Positions 12,143 through 24,759 of a DNA stretch of 64,000 nt are shown piece by piece (positions within the stretch are counted from its first letter, which is position 1; the number at the start of each line of letters is the position of its first letter). The notes beneath the pieces were generated by a model. It ran no database searches. It saw nothing but the letters and a program-made list of their open reading frames with translations, and was not told the DNA's origin. The DNA is from Sindora glabra (taxonomy: Eukaryota > Streptophyta > Magnoliopsida > Fabales > Fabaceae). The DNA is taken from positions 21,641,866 to 21,705,865 of the forward strand of contig CM035227.1 of NCBI GenBank assembly GCA_020226215.1, given 5' to 3'. A program made the translations under genes and the position numbers.

Positions 12143-15100
12143 TGGAAAAGTATTCCACCAGCCTCATCATTGATTCTACTAATTCTATCCAATGGAAATC
12201 TATCTATTTCCATGAGAACTCAAATTCTTACAGAAAAACAGATAAAGTTTCCCTCATTTTCTAGACCTTTCTGAGGGTTACTTACCCTAATTCACAAAAC
12301 CTATATATATATAATTTTATTTTTTTTATGGATACAATTGTGTAATCAACATACAAGATGCTACATAACTACGATATGTATACACAGATAAATAATTCAA
12401 CACGTTAAGTGTTAAACTAACTTAATCTTAACATGCATACCCCAATCCTATTCCAACTGTCAGAATTCATCAACTAGGCCGTCTTTGATCCTTGATGAAT
12501 ATAGCAAAACTTATTCTTATCTTAACTTGTAAACATTGAAAATAAAAAGGAATGAGTTACGAGAACTCAGTGAGCATATATCTATTTCTTCTAAATCCAA
12601 TTTCAAATATATTAAATGGTCACGTGCTGAATAGATATTCGATTAAAGAAGTAATCACAACCCAAACTCCCTAAGTTTTTTAGATATACAGGATTAAGCC
12701 TTGGGTTGAATATTCACCTGCACACAACTTTGTTTTCATATTTTATATTACCTATTACGATAATTTTAACTATTCACTGACACATAATATCATCATCATA
12801 TTTCATACACCCATTTTAGGCAGTTATCACATTCACAAATAGCCATTAAGGCTTAAGTACAATTAAATCATCGCAATCATGTTGAGTCTTTACAATCATA
12901 TCAAGCCATGATATCCAATCATAATTGGATTTTAATTTTAATATCAAATCACATTATATAATTATTCATAATCAACATGTATATGTCCACCTTTTATCCT
13001 CCGATCCAACTTTATACCCTACCTGCCTTTCCATCCTTGTTCCTTCCGAGTTAACCTTATACCCTACCTGCCTTTTTATCGAAAATTTTTCATTCGATTT
13101 TCATATCATCACCTTAATCACATTTTTCATTCAAATGCCACTCCTGGCATAATTCACATCATAATATGTACAATAGAGCTCAGCTCTATAAATTACAATT
13201 TCAATGTAACCTCAATATAATTAAGCTATTCCTTATCATTTAGTAACTAAACATATAATACCATATATATATATATATATCAACACCACCATGCTTTCTT
13301 GCATGGCCACAAGAATTAATCTATATTTAAACAATATCATACACTTTCATAATCTACCATTCTAATAAGCATCAATAAGTAACTATGTAAATTCAATCAT
13401 AATACAAATCTCATCTATCCTTACATTTCAAATTTGCTATCAATTGGTAGTCCCACATTGCTTATGTGTGGTCACAACTCGAGCATAAGTACAATTATAA
13501 TCACACTTTCAGTCAAAGCATACATTCACCACAATTCAACAATAACCTTTACAATACCCTTCATTGCATTGTTTCCAAAAGTTGATCAATAATAATTTAC
13601 AAGAAATAGATGGTACTTTGGAAGCACTATTACACATCACGATCCTCATCATAATAGGAAGTAACCAGATCACAGTATTTCATACTTATCCATATTGAGG
13701 TATACATTTACACACATTCAGTCTCTTAATTTTATAACATATTATCCTAATAAATAGGATAAATAAAGCATAGAAAAATTAAGTAAAGAAGTTTCTAAGA
13801 TAGATATACACTTACCTAGAAGTGTCCAAAAGCTCTAAGGATCCCCAAGTATTCCACTTTCATCTCTTTTCTCTTTTTCCTACTTCAAAATCCACAAGAA
13901 TAGTTTATAACATTAATATTACTCATTTTGTGATCATTTCGTTATGTACATATCCTATAAACATCATAAACTACTTATCTTTGATGTTTAGAGATTAAAC
14001 ACTCCATGTTGAACCCTTATAAATCATGAAAATATAAAATAAGATGGATATGATTGACTATTTATGACCTTTAAATAATCTCCTATAGATGATTAAAAAA
14101 ATCATAAATAGATTATTTGAAAAAACTTATTTCATGTGAAAGTAGATTCAATTATCTTTCCATAGACTACTTACTCACCTAAATTGCTTAAAATTTAAAG
14201 AAGTTACGCCCTTTAAAAGATAGGTATGAAAAATCCATTTTTTAAAATTATGAGTTTCTATCCTCTGTCCACTATTTTGATCATATCTCAAAATATATAC
14301 ATTATTTTGATTTGAAATTAATTTCATTTGAAAGTAGATTCAATTACCTTTAAAACAATATGTGATTTGTTTAAAACGGATATAAGATGAAAGAGTTATG
14401 CCTTTTCAAAATTGGTATAAAATTTTATAGTTGATGAATTGATTGGTAAATCGATTCATCAACCCCTGAAAGCGCTAAATCGCTTGGCCACTTGATTCTA
14501 AAGCTCAGTTTCGCCTTTAGATCCTTAGAATCGATTGGCCACTTGATTCACACATGAAAAACTTAATTTTTTGCAAAATTTTCACTGTGCAACTGATCCA
14601 AAACACCTTATAACCATATATAATGCATATCAAACCTAAATATAATCATTAAAATATTTATCTAACATCTTATATCACTTCTTTCCATCATTTATTACTT
14701 CCAGAGCATCAAAACAAGCCTGAATCAAGCAAAACCACAAATAAACCAATATTTCACACATATTTTCATTTAATCTTAAAATTCAAGGATTTAGCTAGAT
14801 TATCCACTCACCTTATATGGAAGAAGATGCTAGAAGCTTAGTTTGATAAATTTTCAGCCTTAGCCACATCAAAATTCATGGATTTCCATAGTTAGGGCTC
14901 AAAATGCTCCACCAAATCAAATAAAGTTCATCAATCAAGAAGAAATGAGAAGAATTCTTAATGAAAACATTGTTCTTACCTTGATTAGTTTAAGAAATCA
15001 ACAAGATTTGAAGTCTTCTTGCTTGATTGAGAAAGTAGTGTAATAAATTCTTAAAAAGAGATGAGAGAATGGAGTGAAATGAGAGGAGAATAGGGTTTAA

Positions 15101-15402
15101 AGGCTAAAATGGGAGAAAATAAAGCCTTAGGGGCAATTTTGAAAAAGTGCTCATAAACCCCTTCCATACTCACACCTTCACTTATATTAGTGTGTAACTT
15201 TATACTCCATGATTTTAATAACTTTTCCTCATCAAAACTTCACCCAAATCATATTCCCACATCCTTACTTTTATTAATTCTATTTTATTCCATACTTCAT
15301 ACATAAAATTTTTAATCTACCCAATTTTTTTTTCTTGGTCGCTTTGTTATTCTTTCTCGCAAAATAATTTTCAATTTACTATATTTCACAAAGTGTGTAA
15401 CA
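12143..15402 (-). repeat. LTR-like repeat, copy B
   Basis: Collinear with copy A (7889-11481) as described there, in the same orientation and about 4.27 kb away. On the minus strand it begins TGTTACACACTTTG and ends near TCCA. It includes a short (TA)n at 13263-13280 and paired sequences around AATCGATTGGCCACTTGATTC (about 14490-14550). The five bases outside its ends do not match each other or those of copy A, so no target duplication supports the boundary. Confidence 0.45.
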
Positions 15403-16882
15403 GTGATGGGCAATTTTTAACTTTCAAATTGATGCATATTGATCTTTTTAAAGAAAATCTTTCTTTATTTTTTAATAATGTAATATCATAAATAAAATCC
15501 TTATGCGCAATCCGGAAACCATAACCCTTTATTTCTTTTCTTTTCTTACTTCTAATTGCTATCATAAATAAGAAATAAAATTTTTGGTATCTACATTAAA
15601 AAGCTTATATTTAATAAAATGATTTAGATTCATTTAACTTTAGACTTTATTAAATTACTTTAATTTAGGTCAAATCTTATAATAATAATTAATAATATAC
15701 AATTATTATTTATATATACATATAATGTATATATCCATTCAAAAATCCAGTAGTAATCAAACAATTCAGTCTCACTAATGTTTCATTGCGGTAATTTCTA
15801 AGCATAACAAACAGGTGTAATGATTGGGATTTTTGGATGGATTTTTTTCCATTGCCCTTATTTACTTACAAAATAATGCTATATACATTAAAAAATAAAA
15901 TTTAAAATTAAGTTTTAGGTAGATTTTAAGGATTATAATTAAAGATAGGATGATAAAACAAATCTATTTACTTAGAGAACAATATTATATATACTGAAAA
16001 TGATATTTAAAATAAGGTTTTAAATAGAAATAAAGACTATCATTATATATAAGATAATAAAATAAATCTATAAATTTCAATCAATAAATATAAAAAATTG
16101 GGATGTTAATTTCATAACCCAATTTTGATATAATATATTTTTCTTACTTATAATTTATTTGGATTTTTTTATTTATTGACAACGAAAGCAGGACGCCGCC
16201 GGGCTTGAAAGTAAATTCAATTCATAGAAACTGGACAGACAGCGAGCTTCCATTCCACGAAGGATACTCAAGGAATCAGCCGTTGGTAATTTTCATATCT
16301 AGGTCAAAACTCATCAGCATATTTTAATCTAAAATTTTATGTTAAGAAATTAAAAAAATTTTAGATAAGTAGAATGACTAAGGTATTTTTTAAAAAATAA
16401 TTATATGATAATAATACATAATTTCAAAAATTTTGCGATCCATACGCATCCTTAATCCAATCTAAGCTCCACCTCTAATACTTATCATCTAGAATGTAGA
16501 TGATTTTCAACTGTACATGAATTTTCAGCAAAATAAATCATGAATGGCGTAAAAAGTGATTATTTTAATTATCTGTGACGTTACATTACATATATTAATT
16601 GGGTTGGCAATTGGTAAAATACATTTTCAATTTCACTCCCAAATAGAGTCACTCTGAGCTGTATTCTTTCTTGGCGTTGGTTAGCCCACCCCTTAATCCA
16701 TCACTTACCTATTCATTGAATTAAATATTGTTTATTAGGGGTTCATGCTGGCCGCCACCATTTTGATTTTTTTTTTTAAGTTTAAAATTTGGATAAATTA
16801 TTTTATTTTAAAGTTAGACATATCACTGGCCTTTTCGAGAATATATAATAATTCTTATAAATTATTTGTTTCTTTAAAATTA
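15403..16882. other. AT-rich intergenic DNA, nothing recognised
   Basis: No credible reading frame. A short GC-richer patch at about 16180-16290 is not identifiable. Confidence 0.45.
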
Positions 16883-17122
16883 TTATTGATAATAGAAATT
16901 AAACTTAAAATATAAATAATTAAAGATAATCAATTTTATCAATTGGGCTAATTCAAGAGCTTCCTTTTGAATCCTCAACGCACTGGAATCTTCGTCAGCG
17001 GTCCTTATGTCATCCCTAGGCTCACAAGTTATTGGAGCCATAGATGTAGTTATCATTGTGTTCAGATCAATCTTGTTTGAAGTTATGGCTTCAATATTTT
17101 TATTCCGGGGTTGACTCTGCAT
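16883..17122 (-). other. Possible orphan exon or gene fragment, unidentified
   Basis: A 79-codon minus-strand frame beginning MQSQPRNKNIEAI sits directly after a good splice-acceptor-like string (TTTTTTTCCCCCTTCAG). Its first 60 or so codons have balanced, charged composition unlike the surrounding AT-rich DNA, and then it runs into a low-complexity tail. I do not recognise the product. It may be a captured or relict exon, or chance. Confidence 0.22.
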
Positions 17123-18233
17123 CTGAAGGGGGAAAAAAAGAAGGAAAAAGGGAAGGCGTGCAATATGAATACCAGACTTCGGAATGAATTAAAATTACAT
17201 TTTCCCGATGATATAAATCATACAATACTTATTCTTGTAACAATTACTTAGCAAATAAGTCCAAATAGTAGTCTTTCCTTTTTTTTAAAAAAAAAAATCA
17301 CCACTAGTAAATTTAAAGATATCAAACTAAGTTATATTTAGCAAGTTGATCTAATATTGATATTTTTTTTTAATTTAGGATTAGAATTGATACAAAAAAA
17401 TAATAACAATGATTCAAATTAGTGAGGGATTAAATTTGATTAGCTTAACTTGCTAAAGAACTGAAACTTATAAATATTAATTTATCAAATTATTAAGTTA
17501 GCTTATTAGTTTGAATTTGTTGAGCTATTAAGTTATTGAGTAATATGTTAACTTAATAATATTAGTAAATAATAAAATATTAATTTATTAATATATATGT
17601 ATATATATTAAAATTATAATTTTAATATATTTAAATAATACTTTAATATATTAAAATATTAAAATTATAATTAAAGTAATATTAAATAATTTTTAATATT
17701 AAAATTAATAAATTTATATATTTAATATTATCAATATATATTATATATTACACAAATTTATTAAAATAAGTAATTACATTAAAATTTAAAAACTAATAAA
17801 AAGTATATAAGAAATTAAAATTATTATCATAAAACTTAAATTACTAAACATATATAAAATAATTACTATGAAGAAATAAATATATTAATTAGATTATTAA
17901 ATTATTGCTATTACAATAAAATAATGATATGTTCATGTATATGATGCGGATTTAGTTACTAAAATATTTGTATCTATTTTAGTTAATAGTAATTTTTTTT
18001 ATTTAAGTCCCATGATTTTTGCTCATCTAATTGGAAGGTTTTCCACATTAAAAAGTGTTATATCTTAATTTATTTTTTTATTATTTTAATTTTATCCGAT
18101 AATAATGATAATGATGACAATAAATAATGATATAAATTTGAAAATAATAATAATACAATGAATAATATTTAAAATAATAATAATAATTAATTTTTTATTA
18201 ATTAATGATGTGGAATTAATAATAAATAAGTGT
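17123..18233. other. AT-rich intergenic DNA, nothing recognised
   Basis: Extremely AT-rich from about 17240 onward. No gene or clear repeat structure. Confidence 0.5.

Positions 18234-18268
<35 letters not shown>
18234..18268. repeat. (ATA)n microsatellite
   Basis: Roughly eleven trinucleotide units in a region of scattered TAA/ATA repeats. Confidence 0.95.
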
Positions 18269-18270
<2 letters not shown>

Positions 18271-21200
18271 TAATAATGAATTTTATAAACCTATCTAGTA
18301 AAATTTGATCTGAAACTAGTATTATAATAATTTGAATTAGTGAAAAAGTAACCCAACTTGAAATTGATTTAATATACAACTTTTGTTTGTTGAATTAACT
18401 TAATAAAATTAAATTAATCTATTTTGATAGATGTAATTATAATTAAGGGCTCTTTTTTTCATGAGATAAGCTCGATTTTTCATATAAAGAAAAATGGAAT
18501 ATAATTAGAGATTTATTTGTCTCATAGGAAAATACCTTTCAAAAAATTATTTCTTAAACTCTAGGCAATAAGATAATTGGATATCGAAAAGTAGACAACA
18601 ATAGTGTATTTGCAGAAAATGATTGCTCTTTTGGTTAATTTTTTTTTTTTCTAAATCACCTTGCGATACAGATTCTCTCTATCTAGATTCATTCATTTAC
18701 TACCTCATTCTCTCCTATTGTTTCCTTTTTACTCTTTTCTACTTTGCTTCATTCTTTTTTCTATCCTTTTCTTTCTTATTTTTCTCTCTTTGTCATTCTC
18801 TCTTCTTTCACTTTTTTTATTTATTTTTATCCTCCTTAGTTACTAGCTCTTTATTTTTTTCCTTGTTTAGTCACTCTCTCACTTTCTTTGTTATTTTTAT
18901 CCTTCCATTTTTATAAATATATTAGAAATTATGTCAAGAAAATATTTTAATATTTATGAGAGTTGATAATTATGTAGTTATCAATTTTGGATAACATCGA
19001 GTTGATATAATAGTGGAGTTATAAATATTTTAGTGCAGGCATGTGTCTTATTAATTTTCTTAAAATTTCATATATAATTAAACATATTATTCGAAATACA
19101 CTCACTAACTTTTAAATTTTATAACCATTAAAATATTAAAATATACTTACTGTTATTGACTCTGGAATTTCAATTCTGCCATTGGATGAATAGGAATTAA
19201 TTTTTTTGTAAAACGATGAATGTGAAAAAGAAAGATTTAAATATCCATTTTAATTTAAAATACACCTAATTTTTTATCCTGGCTATTAAGGTTTCTCAAT
19301 TTCTATCTTGGTAATATTTTAATAATAAAATAATTATTAAATAGATTAATTTTAAAGATAAATTTTTTTATGGATGACAAATTTTTTCAATAAAAAATAG
19401 TTTCCTTTATGTATTAATTAAGAGAAATTATTTATATTACATTTTTAAACAATAAAACATAAATTCATTTTCTCACGAAATTATTTTCCATAAATTTCCA
19501 TTTTCACCTAAGCAAATAAATCATACGACAAATTTTAGAAAGGCTGCAATGACATACCTCTTTTTTGGGCACAGGTTCAAATAGTTGCTTGAAAAAAAGT
19601 TACTAATTAACTTCTCTATGAAATTTAAATATTTTTATTTATTATCATGATAATATTTAATTAAAAAAGTTTTATTTATACATGAGCGTTGAGTTTGACC
19701 AAAACTAGCATTTCTATTATAACTTCTATGTTTATGCATTAGAATATGGTTGAAATTATTTGCCAAACAAATATTTTAAGGCGGATTTTTGGATACTCTT
19801 ATGTAATATACTCTCAGCTGCTACTCATTGTTGAAATTGAGTGTGGTGCTTATCATATTAGATTTATATCCTTGAGATGTGCTTTTATCTTTCTCTCTCT
19901 TTCTAACTTTCCTTGTATTTTCACGGAAAGGTTGAATTCCTAATTAGATTACTATGACTTTTTAGTGTTGGAGTTATTTTCACCTAAATATTGTATGATT
20001 AAAACTTGATCACAATCTAATGAATGATCGATTTCCATTTGTGCTTAGATGGAAAAGAAAACAAAGTGGCCTAATAGCAAATTATGATATAATTTGGATT
20101 TACTTTTGTTTAGAAGAGGGGATTTTGAGTCTTTTAAAATTTATATTAATCAACCTATCATACTTACTAACCATCATTAACATCCCCGATTCCCTTTAAG
20201 TTCCATTTCTTTACAAATGTAGAACACCAAAAATAAGAATTAACAAGAAAAAAAATAATATTTCTACTATTGGATTTAATTTCCTTGTGCTTTTGGCAAT
20301 ATGTCCAACATTTTCTCTTTCAAAATTTGAGAAACAGAGCATCACATGTTTTTCCTACTTATTACTTCAAAAGATTTTCTCAGCAAATCAGGCGACTCAA
20401 TTATCATTCAAGTAGAATCTGAAATCAATTCAATTTAAAATTCTATTAAAACTCATGCTTAATTAACTTGAATTTTGTAGAATAAAGAAGGAAATGTAAA
20501 TTGAAGTTAGAATATTTATCTTTGGGCTATGGAGTTGAAAGATCTCTTGTAGCAAAGAATGGCGCTTTGGATTCCATTGTGTTGTAGCAATAATGTGTCA
20601 TCACTCTTACTCAGCGAAGAAGCCACTTTGGTTGCCACTGATGTAGATTTATGCTTTCCAAGACACTTGCACACAGCCCCTATCCTTGCCTAAACATTCC
20701 ATTATTTGATATTTTGATTAAGCCACTTTAGTTGCCTTTGATGCATATTTACTATTTCCATCTAAGTACAAATGGAAATTGATCATGCATTGAATCAAGA
20801 TTAAGCTTTGGTTGCCTAATAAAATCATAATAATTTTCCATTAAAAAGAGAATAACTCTAACACCGAAAAATTAAAAACTTAAAAAAAGAAGTTAGAAAG
20901 AGAGAAATAAAGCACAATTACAAAGATAAATCTACTACATATAAAAAAAACAATCAATTTTAGCGATAAATAGCTAAGAGTATGGTAAATAAGAGTATCT
21001 AAAACCTTTATATTTTAAATTATATATATTTGTGCCAAGCATGATTGTTGATTTTAAAGATAATGATGAGTTATCGTATGGAACTTTAAAAGAGACGTAA
21101 AGATTATAATTGAGTATGGATTTGTAGTGGGAAAGAACATGATATAAATTATTACATGGAAGTTTGGAGAAGATGTCAGGATTACAATTAGAGAATTGTT

Positions 21201-21656
21201 AATGTTATGACTAGGAATGGTAACAAATATTATTTTGGGATGATGGTTAGAAGTAAAATTATTTTTCTGCATTGTTTTATTAAGTTTAAATTTTCTTCAT
21301 ATTAAATTATGGGTAAATCTTTCTTTTCATTTTTGTGAAATTCACTTTTTCTTATTTTTGTTCTTATGAAATATTTTGCATCAATTTTATTTTTTTGAAA
21401 TACTAATTCATTCAATTCTGTCCTTAAAAGGACAAAATTGAGAAACTTAATCTTAATACAAATACTAACAAAAGAATAAAATTAGATAATTTAATATTTT
21501 ATAAGAATAAAATTGACACAAAATATTTTATAAGAATAAGGATGAGAAAAAATAAATTTTATAAGGACCAAAAAGTGGGCATATTCTTAAATTATTTATA
21601 TCTTATTGTGGTAATATGATTATTTTCATTTGAAACTCTTCGAATTTTATTTTTAA

Positions 21657-21658
<2 letters not shown>
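18269..21658. other. AT-rich intergenic DNA with a pyrimidine-rich tract
   Basis: No supported gene. The part from 18660 to 18915 is a T/C-rich tract whose open frame translates only to F, L and S runs, so it is low complexity and not a protein. Near 20620-20820 the motif AGCCACTTTGGTTGCC recurs in three diverged versions at intervals of about 100 bp, of unknown meaning. Confidence 0.4.

Positions 21659-21711
<53 letters not shown>
21659..21711. repeat. (TA)n microsatellite
   Basis: About 26 uninterrupted AT units. Confidence 0.97.
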
Positions 21712-21713
<2 letters not shown>

Positions 21714-22257
21714 CCCTCTAATTTATTGTTTCATAATTTTTTTAATCTATTATTGTATAAAATAAAAAATGTATTAATTTTTCTCATACGACCGCTATTA
21801 TCTACATTCAATGCTTACTCACTCCACAAAAAAATTAATTGACATTTAATAAAACATAACATAGGCAATTAATTGTATATGTCCATATAACATTTATTTA
21901 TTTTATGCATTTACTCTAAATAACAAATAAAAAATGGAAGGAATATATTACTTTCTTAAATGTTAAGAACAAATTTCTCTGAGTGATCCGCACATTCTAA
22001 AAGCGTGATATGCTATCAACTATGATGCAATTTAGTGCAATGATCATCCGATCCAGCGCCTATTCTAGATGCGCGAGTTCTTTAACCAACTGACTAGAAT
22101 TAGAATAACAAAACGTGCAATTCAAAATCTTTAAAATTCGTTATTTGTAATTATTCATATTTTAAATCCGATTCTCATGGATCTTAAAAGATTAATCAAT
22201 TTGTAAATAATAATATAAATTATTAAAAAATGCAGATAGATGTAATTTATCAAATTT
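21712..22257. other. Intergenic DNA, nothing recognised
   Basis: AT-rich with a short more complex patch near 22000-22090. No gene seen. Confidence 0.4.
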
Positions 22258-23297
22258 TTAAACTTTACTACTTAAAAAAAAAAAAACAAAACAAAACGTG
22301 TAATTCAAAGAAGAAGTCACGCCCAAAAAGTCCACGCGTTCTGCACGGCTAATTTCGATTAGTAAATTGCGAGTCCACTGCCAAGAACATTCCAGGGTGA
22401 ACCCCATTCCCGAAAGATGCCGTTGAAATCCGACACTATGCCATTTGCCAACCAACGGCGGTACCTCTTTTTATGAACGTTGGACGCCGCCCGATTCACT
22501 TCTACTGTGCTTTTTACGCAGTAAAGGAAGACTAAATTTGGAATTTGCTTAGGGACACGTACATGTTGTGATAACCTGGGCAAGAAAATTTCAATTCCTT
22601 GCATTTGCAAAAGCAAAACCTTCTTCTGTTTCTTGCTCTTATCCTCGGGCATTTTGCAATCCCAGGTCCCATTCAGAGACATTTCGGGCATATGTGGTAG
22701 TTTTTTATACAAAATCGACAGATTATGATCAGCTGTTGCACAATGGGAACGGTGTGATAATAAGCAAACGAACGTGTCATCGTTCTCATCAACTCCACAC
22801 GACAGCAACGTGAATAAAGCCGAAAACTTCCTTCTTATCCACACCAAAACATCCCCATCTCTACTTTTCTCGTCAGGTTCCCTGCGTATTACCCCTTCTA
22901 CACTCTTTAATTTTTTTATAGTGTGAGCACATTATTTTGACTAGTGAAACTGATCTTTTTTGTACTGCAATTTGTGAAGAAAAAGGAAGGGGGAAAAGAA
23001 AGGTAACATGCACTTTTGCGTGAAGTGAGGTGGACAATAGCTGGCTGGAGGGTATGGGTTCACTGTGCTAACAGTAAAAACCGTCACCAAGACAAGGCAT
23101 CAACAACACGTGCAAGTGGTTCCAACTGAACTCAACAGCCCCGGCCAACCAAGTACTTGCCTTGCCGTACTCTTCACGCCCATCCTCCTCGCTTTTTCAT
23201 CACTATGCGCATTCTACGGCCCAGCTTGAAAGTCCTGACCTCAACCCAGCGCATTATATTCTCGACTCAGTCACATGCCTATCAATTACAATAATCT
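22258..23297. other. GC-richer intergenic DNA 3' of the zinc-finger gene, unidentified
   Basis: This kilobase is clearly less AT-rich than its surroundings. A 162-codon minus-strand frame (22359-22847) has no recognisable domain, and a second frame overlaps it, so coding is doubtful. A G-box core CACGTG lies near 23107, within AACAACACGTGCAAGTGG. It could be an unannotated transcript, regulatory DNA or a relict gene. Confidence 0.3.
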
Positions 23298-23316
23298 TTT
23301 ATTTCTTATTTTTATT
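23298..23316 (-). terminator. Candidate poly(A) signals for the zinc-finger gene
   Basis: Two AATAAA hexamers on the minus strand (TTTATT on the plus strand at 23298-23303 and 23311-23316) lie about 235-250 nt past the stop codon, a usual 3'-UTR length. Nearer AT-rich signals cannot be excluded. Confidence 0.4.
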
Positions 23317-23548
23317 CTCATAATAATCATGGTAATGGAATAAATAGTAAACAACACAGATATTGATTCATTGAAAAACAATAAATTAAATGGATTTGCC
23401 ACTGCAAAGTACACAATCTTAACCCCGAATTGGGTCCACGTACTATGTACAGAGTATAAATAAAATCCACAAAATTTTCAATTGATTGAAATAAAAACAC
23501 TGAATTAAGTATGATCTGACTATTGTAATACTAAAATTTTCAGCTAAT

Positions 23549-24346
23549 TCACTTCTCTTGAGCAATTTCGATCTTGGGTGCCATGAAAAGACGAGGCTTC
23601 TTGACCGGTAAAGGGCTTTCCACTTCGTCGTCGCCGGAAATGAAGAACTTCGGTGAAAATTCAGGCAAGGCGGGGAGGTTGAGATCGAAGTCGCGCTGGC
23701 TGTGGCTGACTGTATGGGTGGACCCCACACCTTCTGAGGCGGTGATACCGCTGTTGCCGCCACCGCTTGTACCTGCTGCAGAACCAGCACCACCGTCATA
23801 GTGGCATCGCTTATGTCCTCCCAAGGCCTGTCCGGTGGGGAATGACTTGTGGCAGATGGAGCATTCGTGGGCCCTACCTCCTCTGTTGGATGCGGTGGCC
23901 GTCGTGTTGCCGGAAGTGGTGGTGGCAACAGAAGAGGTGGACTGATCTTCACCGTTGAGCTTTCGGTGACTAGCCTTATGCCCGCCAAGAGCCTGGTAAG
24001 AGGAGAAGGCTTTGTCGCAAACAGAACATTTATAGCTGAGTTTGACAGCAGTATCGGGATTTGTGTTCGTAACCGGGGCCGACTCGGAGACGGCTGGAGG
24101 TGGAGTGGCTTGAGGGGAGCTGTGGTGGTCTGAGTGGACCGAAATAGAGGCGGAATCATCGGAGCCACCGCGAGCAAGCATGATGAGGCACAGAGCGAGA
24201 TATTCTTCTTCAGTGCACGAAGGTTGGTCACGGCTACGCTTGGACCGCTTTCGCTTAGTCCATGGCTCCATATGACGGGGGTTGGCGTCTTCGAAGGTGA
24301 AGGACGGTGAGGCGGTGGGGGGAGATTTGAGAGCTTCAAGAGCCAT
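23549..24346 (-). CDS. ZAT10: C2H2 zinc-finger transcriptional repressor, ZAT10/STZ-like (C1-2i)
   Basis: A 265-residue intronless gene. In order: basic B-box/nuclear localisation signal KRKRSKR (31-37); leucine-rich L-box EEYLALCLIMLARG (47-60); finger 1 CSVC...H (107-127) and finger 2 CSIC...H (162-182), both C-X2-C-X12-H-X3-H and both with the plant-specific QALGGH core (118-123, 173-178); and an EAR/DLN repression motif DLNLPALPEF (221-230). This order defines subclass C1-2i. Known members (ZAT10/STZ, AZF1-3, ZAT6) are stress-induced nuclear repressors in salt, cold, drought and wounding responses. Its tail GDDEVESPLPVKKPR resembles ZAT10 more than the AZFs, so I favour ZAT10. It is somewhat longer than Arabidopsis ZAT10 because of G/S/T-rich linkers. 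The start MALEAL is the family's usual N-terminus. Confidence 0.96.
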   Translation of the reverse strand: MALEALKSPPTASPSFTFEDANPRHMEPWTKRKRSKRSRDQPSCTEEEYLALCLIMLARGGSDDSASISVHSDHHSSPQATPPPAVSESAPVTNTNPDTAVKLSYKCSVCDKAFSSYQALGGHKASHRKLNGEDQSTSSVATTTSGNTTATASNRGGRAHECSICHKSFPTGQALGGHKRCHYDGGAGSAAGTSGGGNSGITASEGVGSTHTVSHSQRDFDLNLPALPEFSPKFFISGDDEVESPLPVKKPRLFMAPKIEIAQEK

Positions 24347-24488
24347 CTGATCTGACCTCAGCTGAAACCAAATGCTATGTGGAACACTGAACTAAAGACA
24401 AAGAAGGTGAATTGAGGGAGAGATGAGGGGAGAATCTGTTTTTTGTTGATGCAATTTTGGAGTGAGAGTGAAGAGGGGTGTGGTGGGA

Positions 24489-24497
24489 TTTATATAC
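24489..24497 (-). promoter_or_regulatory. TATA box of the zinc-finger gene
   Basis: On the minus strand GTATATAAA lies about 145 nt before the ATG. This predicts transcription starting near 24460 and a 5' leader of about 110 nt, typical for an intronless stress-induced gene. Confidence 0.65.
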
Positions 24498-24735
24498 GAG
24501 AAAGTGAGGAAGCTACCAGACAAGTGGTGAGAAAGCAAGCTAGCAGTGTAAGATATTAAAATATTTTAATTTAATTAATTAAAAATCATAAATAGAAATG
24601 TAAATAAATAAAATAAAATAGAGAGTAGAGGTGGCCGAAGTGGAGCACGTTTTGGTTATAACTTAATTATTTATTGCGAGGGGTGGGGGTGGGTTTTTCT
24701 GGTGCCTTATGTCGATCGGGTGGGAATAATTGGAT

Positions 24736-24759
24736 GAGAGAGAGAGAGAGAGAGAGAGA
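24736..24759. repeat. (GA)n microsatellite in the zinc-finger gene promoter
   Basis: Twelve GA units about 390 bp upstream of the ATG. On the coding strand this is a CT run. GA/CT repeats in plant promoters can bind BBR/BPC GAGA-binding proteins, but whether this one does is inference. Confidence 0.9.

Noticed and set aside
18623..18916. 97-codon frame rich in F, L and S with apparent membrane segments
   Set aside because: It is the translation of a low-complexity T/C tract and has no family resemblance.
22359..22847. 162-codon minus-strand frame downstream of the zinc-finger gene
   Set aside because: Longer than chance alone usually gives, but no domain is recognised and another frame overlaps it. 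Kept only as an unidentified GC-richer region.
23849..24133. Plus-strand frames opposite the zinc-finger gene
   Set aside because: They are shadows of the GC-rich minus-strand coding sequence, with no domain of their own.
24736..24759. CRISPR-like or regulatory array in the GA tract
   Set aside because: It is a plain dinucleotide repeat without spacers. CRISPR arrays are not expected in nuclear plant DNA, and none was seen.
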